NCBI GenBank assembly: GCA_009731375.1
Contig: BJOX01000338.1
Span: 377,552 to 441,551 of the forward strand
Reading direction: 5' to 3'
DNA length: 64,000 nt
From: Paulinella micropora
Lineage: Eukaryota; Cercozoa; Imbricatea; Euglyphida
Part shown: positions 22,089-33,766 of the stretch, piece by piece
How positions within the stretch are numbered: position 1 is the stretch's first letter
How the letters are laid out: the number at the start of each line of letters is the position of its first letter
Program-made: the position numbers and the translations under genes
Notes under the pieces: generated by a model
Database searches by the model: none
What the model saw: the letters and a program-made list of their open reading frames with translations, nothing else
Told to the model about the DNA's origin: nothing

Positions 22089-22692
22089 CATTATGTATGT
22101 ATATGTATGTATGTATATATGTATGTATGTATGTATGTATTATGTATGTATATGTATGTATGTATGTATGTATGTATATGTATGTATACGTATGTACGTA
22201 TGTACGTACGTACGTACGTATGTATGTATGTATGTATGTATGTATGTATGTATGTATGTATATATGTACGTATGTATGTATGTATGTATGTATGTGTGTG
22301 TGTATGTATGTGTGTATGTACATATGTATGTATGTATGTATGTACGTACGTACGTACGTATATATGTATGTATTATGTATGTATGTATATGTATGTATGT
22401 GTGTGTATGTGTGTGTATGTGTATGTGTGTGTATGTATGTATGTATGTATGTAAAAACATATGTATGTATGTATGTATGTATGCATGTATGTACGTAAGT
22501 ACGTGAGTACGTAAGTACGTACGTACGAACGTATGCATGTATGTACGTACGTACGTACGTATGCATGTATGTATGTATGTATGTATGTATGTATGTATGT
22601 ATGTATGTATGCATGCATGTATTTATGTATGTATGTATGTATGTATGTATGTGTATGTATGTATGTATGTATGTATGTATGTATGTATGTAT

Positions 22693-22728
<36 letters not shown>

Positions 22729-23468
22729 TTTAAAGTGTGTATGCATGTATGTATGAATGTATGTATGTATGTATGTATGTATGTATGTATGTATGTATGC
22801 ATGAATGCATGCATGCATGTATGTATGTATGTATGTATGTATGCCTGTATGTATGTATGCATGCATGCATTCATGTATGCATGTGCATGCATGTATGCAT
22901 GTATGTATGTATGTATGTATGTATGTGTGTGTATGTGTATGTGTGTATGTATGTATGTACGTATGTATGTACGTATGTGTGTACGTATGTATGTACGTAT
23001 GTATGTATGTATGTATGTATGTATGTATGTATGTATGTATGCATGCATGTATGTATGTATGTATGTATGTATGTATGTATGTATGTATAGTATGTATAGT
23101 ATGTATGTATGTATGTATGTATGTATGTATGTGTATGTATGTATGTATGTATGTATGTATGTATGTATCTACGTATGTATGTATGTATGTATGTATGTAT
23201 GTATGTGTATGTTATATACGTATGTATGTATGTATGTATGTATGTATGTATTTATGCATGTATTGTATGTATGTATGCATCGATATATATATATACATAT
23301 ATATATGTATAAGTATGTATGTATGTATGCATGTATGCATGTATGCATGTATGTATGTATGTATGTATGTATGTATGTCTGCATGTCTGTATGTCTGTAT
23401 GTCCGTCTGTTTGTGTGTCTGCATGTATGTATGAATGTGTCTATCTATCTATCTATCTATCTATCTAA

Positions 23469-23531
<63 letters not shown>

Positions 23532-24077
23532 CGTACGTACAGCCCGCTACCCAGCCTCCGTCTGGAGGCGGGGTGGAATGGATGCCTATGTCTTCGGATA
23601 TGCAGAGCTGATAGACCAAACATATCTACGTACGTACGTACGTATGTATGTAATGTATGTATGTATGTATGCATGTATGTATGTATGTATGTATGGTATG
23701 GTTTGGTTTGCATGTATGTATGTTTATGTTTGTATGTATATATGTATGTTATGTTTGTACCTATCTACGTATCGTTGTATCTATGTATCTATGTATCTAT
23801 TTATGCAAGTATGCAAGTATGTAATGTATGTATGTATGTATGTATGTATTTATGCATGTATTGTATGTATGTATGCATATATATATATATATATATATAA
23901 GTATGTATGTATGTATGTATGTATGTATGCATGTATGCATGTATATATGTATGTATGTATGCATGTATGTATGCATGTATGTATGTATGTATGTATGTAT
24001 GTATGCATGCATGCATGTCTGTATGTCTGTATGTCTGTATGTCCGTCTGTCTCTGAGTCTGCATGTATGTATGAATG

Positions 24078-24144
<67 letters not shown>

Positions 24145-24545
24145 GGTATTGCCTGTATCAGTCCCTTCCGTGCAAACATCACGGCTTAGCTGGGCATCGG
24201 GTTAATACTTTACCCACAGACTTCCTGGTTGACGAAATCAGAAGCTCCTTTTTTCTGACATTAGTCGATATTTCATCTATCTATCTACGTACATACATTC
24301 GCACGTATGTATGTAATGTATGTATGTATGTATGTATGTATGTATGTATGGTATGGTTTGGTTTGCATGTATGTATGTTTGTATCTATATATGTGTGTTA
24401 TGTTTGTACCTATCTATGTATCGTTGTATCTATGTATCTATGTATCTATTTATGCAAGTATGCAAGTATGTTATGTATGTAATGTATGAAATTTTATGTA
24501 TATAATGTATGTAATGTATGTATGTCATGTATGTAATGTGCGAGC
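21925..24545. repeat. 2.6-kb TATG/CTAT microsatellite satellite with higher-order structure
   Basis: Mostly GTAT units with GTAC, GCAT, TGTG and CTAT variants. A higher-order unit of about 600-655 bp repeats: the blocks at 23249, 23378, 23695 and 23757 recur at 23849, 24017, 24350 and 24408, including irregular patches (CTGTATGTCCGTCTG; GGTATGGTTTGGTTTGC). Two short unique islands at about 23540-23620 and 24142-24270 differ from each other. Confidence 0.9.
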
Positions 24546-24923
24546 GGGCGTCCGCATGTAGCACAGCATGCGGCCTGCCTCCACACGCTCTAAGCCAACA
24601 TTCTGGTGATGCCATACTTAGTTCAAAAAAAAGGTACCCATGTCACTCATCAAACAATTCCACCTTCCTTCTGTTGTCGTTTATTGAAACTTAAATTTTT
24701 TACGGATTCTTTAGAAAACTTTCCCCTCTTTTTGATACATTTAAAAACTGACTTTAAAGAAATACAAGACCATAGCGCGCACACGCACACATAGATACAC
24801 ACACACACACACAAGAGCATTTGAAGAAGAATATTATGAACTTGATGCTGCTGTTTAATTAAAAGAAAGATGCAATCCATAAGGTGATAACGATATGTGT
24901 TTGTGTTATATCGATCGTGGCAG
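24546..24923. other. upstream region of the polymerase theta gene
   Basis: About 380 bases with a short CA repeat near 24780-24815. The start codon of the downstream gene probably lies here or in the first small exon, but I cannot fix it. A possible 3' splice site occurs at 24922-24923. Confidence 0.35.
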
Positions 24924-27686
24924 GTCAGCGGGCGCGGCGTGTGCAAGCGCAGCCTCGCTCGGGCAAGGTACATACATACATACAGTACATACAGACATAC
25001 ATACACACATACACACATACATACGTACATACATACATACATACACATACATACATACATACATACATACATACATACATACATACAGGCTCTCCCATGT
25101 GTCCCTCCCAAGCTGCTGACCACTGCTGCTCACACATTTTTTCCTCCCAAGGAGCTTCAGACAAAGCCAATGTCCTCCCTAAAGCTGCTTGCGGCCGCCA
25201 AGGCCGAGCAATTTTCCCTTCCCAAGCTGCTGACCAGTGATGCTCTCCCATTTATCCCTCCCAAACAGCTGCTCACCAAACCCATGTCCTCCCCAAAGCT
25301 GCTTAAGACCGCCAAGGCCGAGCAATGTAAGGCTGCTGCTCTCCCATTTATACCTCCCAAGCCGCTGACAAAGCAGCCAATATCCTCCCCGAAGCTGCTT
25401 CCGACCCCCAAGGCCGAGCAATTTTCCTCTCCCAAGCTTCTTGCCAAACCTGTTCCAACCCAGTCCGAGCAATTTTCCTCTCCCAAGCTTCCCACGTGCT
25501 TCATACCTGCCAAACTCTTGCTTGACTCAGCCGACGAGTTGTCAATGGTGGCGCAGACGACGCCAAAACGCTCTAAACCAATTGCGCCGCAGCCTATGTC
25601 AACCAGGCAAACCGCACCAGCCTCAGCCAACCAGTTGTCAACCAAGAACTCTGCAGCCTCAACCACCAGCAAGGCGCAACCAGACCACGCTTCTTTGCCC
25701 CAAAAGCCGAAACAAGCTGCTACGACTACACCGCCTGGAAACCGGAACGAGCATGGAGAACCAACATCGAAAGGCCGACGCCGCAAGCGCAAGCTACCAT
25801 CCTTTCTAGATTCTTGCCGTTCGGCTGATTCTTCGGCTGTCAGCTTAGATTCCTCACGCAAGCGCAGGAGAAGAAGCATCCGCCACAGCGCTGCTCATGT
25901 TCAGGCTTCGCCCATGCAGACCCCAGGTAATACACGATTGACATGGTCATAACATCTCTATCTCTTGTTATATCTATCTCTCGTTTATGCACCCGATCGA
26001 TCTATCTATCGATGAGGGCGGAGTAGCTGTCAAAGTGTGCAACTGTGATATGCATCATGCCTATTAACTGCAGTGCGGGTGCTTCCTCCCTCGATACGCC
26101 GACCCGTGTGGTCTCCTCTCTCTCTCGGAGCATGTCTCAACCAGCAATATCAAAAGAATCAGCTTGGATACTGGGGCTTACCTACAGCTTTGGCTATGGC
26201 GTACAAGGAAGTGGCGGGCATCGACAGGCTCTATGACTGGCAAGTGAAGTGCCTCGACGAGGCCAAGGTGCTGCAGGGAGGAAATCTCATCTTCACAGCG
26301 CCCACTAGTGGTGGCAAAACCTTGATTGCAGAGATTCTGATGGCTCGCAACATTCTCCACACGGGACGGAAGGCCCTGTTCGTATTACCCTTCGTCAGCA
26401 TAGTGACAGAGAAGACGGCGTCCCTGACCAAGGTGTACAAAGCGGCAGGCAGGCTTTCTACAGCGGAACGTGATGTAAACAGAAAGTCCAAGGACAGGGG
26501 GGCGGAAAGCATGCTTCGAATCAGAGGTTTCTACCAGAATGAAGGCCGCATGGGAATGCTGGAGGACACGGATGTGGCCGTGTGCACAATCGAGAAGGCT
26601 AGCCAAATTGTCAACCATTTGATCGCCAGCAACAGTCTGCACCAGCTCGGGGTGATGGTGGTGGATGAGATGCACATGATGGGCGAGGCTTTCCGCGGCT
26701 ATCAGATCGAGCTGCTACTAACAAAACTCTTGTACATCATGTCCTCTGCCAACACACCAGGTGATATGATATGATATGATATGATATGATATGATATGAT
26801 ATGATGTGATACGATACGATGCGATACGATGCGATACGATATGATACGATACGATACGATACGATACGATACGATATGGTATGGTATGGTATGACATGGC
26901 ATGGCATGGCATGGTATGGTATGGTATGGTATGGCATGGTCTGGTCTGGTCTGGTCTGGTCTGGTCTGGTCTGGTCTGGTCTGGTCTGGTCTGGTCTGGT
27001 CTGGTCTGGTCTGGTCTGGTACGGCACGGCACGGCACGGCACGGTACCGTACGGTACGGTACGGTACCACACGGCACGGTACGGCACGGCACGGCACGGT
27101 ACGGCACAGCACGGCACGGTACGGTATAAGGTACGGTACGGCACGGTACGGTACGGCACGGCACGGAACGGCACGGAACGGTACGGTACGGCACGGTACG
27201 GTACGGTACGGTACGGTAAGGTACGGTAAGGTACGGTAAGGTACGGTACGGTATGATCTGATATGATATGATATGATATGATATGATATGATATGATATG
27301 ATACGATATGATATGATATGATATGATATGATATGATATGATATGATATGATATGAGATATGATATGAGATATGATATGATATGATATGATGTGATATGA
27401 CAGGCGACTCGCAGGACTCCGCCAATCTGCGTCCACATTTCTCCACCTCGCAGCAGAAGCCTCCATTCCGCCTGCAGATCATCGGGCTCAGCGCTACGCT
27501 TGCCAACAAGGACGACGTTCGCCGTTTTGTCTCAGCCACAGGCATGGATTCCGAATGGAGGCCTGTCAAATTGGAAGAGAGGGCTGTCTGGAACGGGCAG
27601 CGCTACGACAAGAAATTGCACTCCCCCATCGATCCAAACATATTGCCCGAACTCAACCCTGAAAATTTTTTCCCGCTGATAAAAAG

Positions 27687-27717
<31 letters not shown>

Positions 27718-28686
27718 CCTCTCTCTCGCCAGATCCAAAGGCTACTTAAGGATCTCAAACAGCCTAGCCAGAAAGTTAGGGAGCTGTCGTTGCTGGTGTT
27801 TGAGACGACACGGCATGGACACGGCGTGCTGGTCTTCTGTCCGAGCCGAGAGTCGTGCGGCTGGGTAATTAAGTCACATGCTCACATTTTGGACTTCTTG
27901 TCAACATGGATTTGGATGTCTGGACTATTACTCACATGACGACATTTCTGAGGGTGATGATTTACTTTTGCCAAATTTCACGAGATTTATGGTCAAAATC
28001 AAAAATTGCAAACGTTGTCCTTGTCTGACTGGCAGGTCGCTGACCAGCTTGCTAGATCGCTTCGCAAGCTAGGGGAGCTGGAGCACATCTGTCAGGAGCT
28101 GCAGGGCTTGCGAGGTGGACCGGCCGGTGCGGGCACAGCCGCCGCGGCCAAAAGGAGGCTGCCGACCTGCCCCACCGAGCTGCGCGTGAAGAAGCAAGCA
28201 TTGTACACCTCCTTGACACGAGGCAGGACGCGGGAGGTAAAAAACGCAATCGACCGCAGACTGACCAGCGGGATTGCAACGCACCACGCGGGTTTGTCGG
28301 GCAAGGACCGCGAGCTGGTGGAGGGCGCGTTCAAGGCCAGCACGCTGTCGGTGCTGTGCTGCACGTCCACGCTGGCCGCGGGTGTCAACCTGCCAGCCCG
28401 CCGCGTGATCTTCTACAAGCCCGACAAGCTAACAGCCACGCAGTACCGCCAGATGAGCGGGCGTGCGGGTAGGGCAGGCATTGACAGCCGCGGCGAGTCG
28501 TATCTGCTGCTGGGAGCAGGCGAGGAGGGCAGGCAGCGCGGCTACCAGCTCATGAACGCCCCACTGCCCGCCCTCATCAGCTGCCTGCGAGACGACGTGA
28601 CAGACTCAGCAGCATCCTCCTCTTCTTCCTCTTCTTCCTCTTCCTCTTCTTCTTCTTCTTCTTCTTCTTCTTCTTCTTCTTCTTCA

Positions 28687-28722
<36 letters not shown>

Positions 28723-30492
28723 GCTGCTGCTGCTACTACTACCACGTCTTCTTTTTCTTCTTCTTCTTCTTCTTCTTCTTCTTCTTCTTCTTCTTCTTCT
28801 TCTTCTTCTTCTTCTTCATCATCATCATCTTCATCATCTTCATCATCATCATCTTCATCTTCATCATCATCTTCTTCTTTTCCTCCCCCTCCTTCTCTAC
28901 CTCGTCCCATTTATAAGCCTCTTCCTTCTGCTGCTGCTCCTCCTGCTGCTGCCCTGGCAGCTGGTGCAGTTTCAGAGACGGTTGGCCTTACCAGACTGCT
29001 GTTGGAGGCAATAGGTTCCGGTCTCACATCTAGCTCTAAGGACATGGTGCGTTACATAGAGTGCACGCTGGCCTGGGTCCAGTGGACGGAGCAGGCGTGC
29101 TACGCTGCCGCTTGGAAAGCCCTGCGCTGGCTGGCGGACAACCACTTCATCGTCATCGATAAGTCACGGGTCCAGTCAAACACATCACATGAGCAAATGT
29201 CAGAATTCTTATTTTTCGCCAAATTTTCACGGGATTAACGGCTGAAACATTTTATAATTCAATATGAGAATCGTCCTAATCTGCATGTATCCGCCGCACG
29301 GTCTTGGCTGTTTGGCTGCGCAGGGGGAGAATGTGTATCGTGCCACACTGCTGGGCAAGGCGACAGAGAGCTTGGCCAGCGGACTCAGCCCCCAACAGGC
29401 CAAGCTGATGTTTACCCGCGTGGAGGAGGCTCGTCAGGAGTGTATGATGGGCACGCACTTGCACCTTCTCTTCTGTCTCGTGCCCCCCACGGAGAACCTG
29501 CCTCGCCTGCCTGATAACGGGGGTGTCCAGTTCTGGCGACAGCACTTCCCGCCGGTCCAACACACTGGACATACATATTCACATATACATATACATAATA
29601 TACACATATACCACTTGCGATTAAGCGGTGGCTGTCTCCCGACCTGATAAAGATCCTTGGGAAAGTGTATATGTATGATGTATGTATGTATGTATGTATG
29701 TATGCTGGCCAGGTGTGGGACGGCTTGGAGGCTAGCGAGCGCGAGCTGGCCGTGCAGAAGCTGGGTCTGCACCGCGCAGAGGCGGTATGTATGTATGTAG
29801 TATGTATGTAGTATGTATGTATGTATGTATGTATGTATGTATGTATGTATGTATGTATGTATGCATGTACGTATGTATGTAGTTGATGTACGAGGGCCAG
29901 ACCAAGGCCAGCAAGCCCGAGCAGCTCGAACCGTTCAGGTATGTATGAATGTGTATGTATGTATGCATGTATGTATGCATGTATGTATGTATGTATGTAT
30001 GTATGTATGTATGTAGGCGCTTCTGGGCGGCGTGCATGCTCAAACAACTGCTGCAAGGTGCGAAAAGCGCAACCGTGATGGATAGGTTCGTGTGCGCTGA
30101 AGGCGACCTGAACAGCTTGGTCGAGCAAAGCCGCAGCGGAGCGACCACCTTGGCAGTGTTTTGTCATCACCTCAACTGGAACGACATGGAACTCTACTTC
30201 GCCTGGTCAACACACTATATATATATATATATGTATACATATATATATACATGTATGTATCGTCTGGCAATTGCTGAGCCAAAAGGCCATGTGCATCCAG
30301 TCCTCCATTCCATGAGGAAAGTCTCCACACCAATCGGTGGAATAAAGGAAGTGACGGCATAGAACATTACTCTAGGAGCTTTATACCAATCAGCCCATGG
30401 AAAGGGACCGATGGCCTATGTACTCCCTATATATATATATATACATATGTATGTATGTATGTATGCACACATGTATGTACGTATGTAGGCAC

Positions 30493-30523
<31 letters not shown>

Positions 30524-31670
30524 TGTATGTATGTATGTATATGTATGTATGTATACGTATTGATTGATTGGTTAATTGAGTGTACGTTCTTAGGTTGGTG
30601 GAGGAGCTGAATTTCGAGGAGACCAAAGCGCTGCGGCCGCTGCTCAGCCTGGGGCTTTCCTTCGTAGTGGTATGCGTGCGTGTGTGTATGTATGTATATG
30701 TATTCGTGCATGTCATGCGTTTTCTGTGCGGCCGCTGCTCAGCCTCGGACTGTCCTTCGTTTTGGTATCACTATGCATGCGTGTATCAGATTGTCCTTCG
30801 TTTTGGTATCACTATGCATAAGTGTATGTATGTATGTATACGTTTGTATTCGTGCATGCAGCTATGTATGTATGCATAACATTCTACTGCATGCATGCAT
30901 GTATGTATGCAGGCGCGTGCTATGCTTCGCGCAGGGCTGAGCACACGCGAGCAGCTGCTGCAGGCCGATCCGCACACTCTGCGGCGAGCGCTGACAGCAG
31001 CTTTTCCCCGAAACAGCGGCAAGTTGGTAAGACATACATACTTGCATACATACATATATACATACATACATACATAGGTGTCGTCCCTGCTGAGCGATGT
31101 CCAAATCACCCTTTCGCCTGAACAGCAAGCGGTAAGACATACATACATAGATACGTACATATGTCATACATACATACATACATACATACATACATACATA
31201 CACAGCGACCGAGGGAAGAGCAGGAGGCAGACAAGAGCGACAAGACTGACAAGAGTGACAAGAGCGTGTTTTTGCTGGAAGAAGAAGTAGCACACCACAT
31301 GGATAAGGCCGCCTTAGACATCGTGCACGTAGGTGAGTCTTCCTTATCTGCATGTAAGTGATATTGACTGTATATGTATATGTGTATGAATAGTATATGT
31401 ATGCATTCTTTTCATATGTTAGACGAGAGTGTCTTTCCGGCGTTTGCCAAGGCCTGGCGCGCGCAAACCAGCTTCAGTTTCTCACTGTGGGGCGTGCGGG
31501 TACATACATACATACATACATACATACATACATACATACCCATACATACATAAACATAGGAGCCCGGCGAGGATGGCGCGAGCGGGTCGAGTAGTCTGCT
31601 GAAAAACAAGAGACGACAGCGCGGAGCAGCGCAGCTCACAAGCAAAGAAGGTTTCTCCCTCCCCCGTTTC

Positions 31671-31705
<35 letters not shown>

Positions 31706-31836
31706 GCTTACTTACTTGCTTAGTTACTTGCTTGCTTACTTGCTTCTTTACTTGCTTGTTTACTTACTTACTTGCTTACTTAGTCACACTGGTGAGCCCG
31801 CGCCTGTTGTACTCCGCCCTCGTCGACCGCACTTGG

Positions 31837-31902
<66 letters not shown>

Positions 31903-32182
31903 GCTAGCTAGCTAGCTATCTAGCTAGCTATTTAGCTATCTAATCTATCTAATCTATCTATCTAGGTTCCGGGGCATTGGTTTGTGTTGGGACGACCGCA
32001 AAGTCTGGTTGCTGCCGTTCCCGTGCGAAGAAGAATCCACAACCAAGGGCTCTTCTTCTTCTTCTTCTTCTTCTTCTCCTCCTCCTCCTCCTCTTCCTCT
32101 TCCTCCTCCTTCTCCTTTTTCTTCTCCACTTCTTCCTCCTCCTCCTCCTCCTCCTTCTTCTTCTTCTTCTTCTTCTTCTTCT

Positions 32183-32215
<33 letters not shown>

Positions 32216-32248
32216 CCTTCTCCTTCTCCTTCTCCTCCTCCTCCTCCT

Positions 32249-32319
<71 letters not shown>

Positions 32320-32422
32320 TTCTTCTTCTTCTTCTTCCCTGGCCAAGGAGCAACAGCTGCAGCCATCCGAAAGCGCTCAGGAGTATGAGCAAGCCATGCT
32401 AGCCCCGCCCTGTAAAACCTAC

Positions 32423-32460
<38 letters not shown>

Positions 32461-32464
32461 CTAT

Positions 32465-32523
<59 letters not shown>

Positions 32524-32613
32524 CCTACCTACCTACCGGCCTACCTACCTACCTACATTCTGCAGCCAAGTGCGAGCGATTGGCAGCGGACGCGTGCTGG
32601 GAGCTGGTCAAGG

Positions 32614-32687
<74 letters not shown>

Positions 32688-32937
32688 GGACATGATGCGA
32701 GACGCAGCCCGCACCAAGGTCATTGTATTGTATTGTATTGTATTGTATTGTATTGTGTTAAAGATCGGCTTCAACCTGAAGATGCAGCTGCAGCTGCTGC
32801 ACCTGGCCGGCGTGACACAAGTGGTTGGGAAACTCAAGGACCCCAGCGTGGCGAATTGGCTGACTTGCTGCAGCGAGGTGGTATGTACTCTATCTACCTA
32901 CCTATCCATCTTTTTTATCTATTTATCATTCTATCTT

Positions 32938-33007
<70 letters not shown>

Positions 33008-33139
33008 CTATCTATCTATCCTATCTATCTATCTATCTATCTATCTATCTCTACCTAACTATTTATCTATTTATCTGTGCTACAGTCGCTAGAAGCCATC
33101 TTTGCTAAGCACCTCCCCGATGAAGCAATAATCTGGCAG

Positions 33140-33173
<34 letters not shown>

Positions 33174-33722
33174 CATCTATCTATCCATCTATCTATCCAT
33201 CTATCTATCCATCTATCTATCCATCTATCTATCTATCTATCTATTTATGCTCCAGTCTCTAGAAGCCATCTTCGTCAAACACATTTTCTCCGATGAAGTA
33301 ACAATCATGGTAGATCATGCAGACAACCCCTTTCCTAGCCAGCGAATGTTGTGTCTGTGTTGGTGTGTGTGCGTTTAGTCTCTAGAAGCCATGTTTGCCA
33401 AGCACTTTCCAGACGAAGCAACAATCATGGCAGATAGTAATGCAGACAAGCCTCCCGGTCGGGAAAAAGCAGCTAAAGCCAAGCGCAAAGCTTCCTCCTT
33501 GGCCACAGATGGGCAAATCCCAGCCATGGTATATCTTGTACGTCTTATGTCTTGTATGTCTTGTATGTCTTGTATGTATTATTTGTATCGTTATGTGTTA
33601 TATATATTGTATGTAGGACCAAGAGTGCGCTCTGTGGGTGTGGAAGACGTGGAAGCTGATGGGCAAGCTTGAGGAGAGTCTGCAGACCATGGGCACCTTG
33701 CAGGTTGCGCCAGGACAAACCT

Positions 33723-33766
<44 letters not shown>

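Larger units (their letters stand above)
26074..29554 (+). other. POLQ exons: SF2 helicase module
   Basis: Helicase motifs appear in order: a Q-motif-like WQVKCL, Walker A APTSGGKT (about 26305), CTIEKA, DEMH box (about 26666), GLSATLAN (about 27483), [25 protein letters not shown] and [10 protein letters not shown] (about 28450). These are typical of Pol theta and HELQ helicases, which unwind or anneal DNA and displace RPA. The exon 28036-29169 carries an in-frame Ser/Thr/Ala-rich repeat of nearly 100 codons at 28606-28890 between motif VI and the next conserved block ([14 protein letters not shown]), a position likely to be a surface loop. Confidence 0.92.

Noticed and set aside
21846-24505. 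Long ORFs rich in Met, Tyr, Val, Cys, His and Thr
   Set aside because: They are readings of TATG arrays in all frames on both strands; no domain, start context or codon bias.
26718-27569. Long ORFs over the pentanucleotide array
   Set aside because: The array is an intron with matching phases on both sides; the ORFs come from the absence of stops in the repeat.
28542-28910. Antisense poly-Glu ORFs opposite the Ser repeats (also 31954-32402, 36435-36806)
   Set aside because: Shadows of trinucleotide repeats in the real polymerase theta exons.
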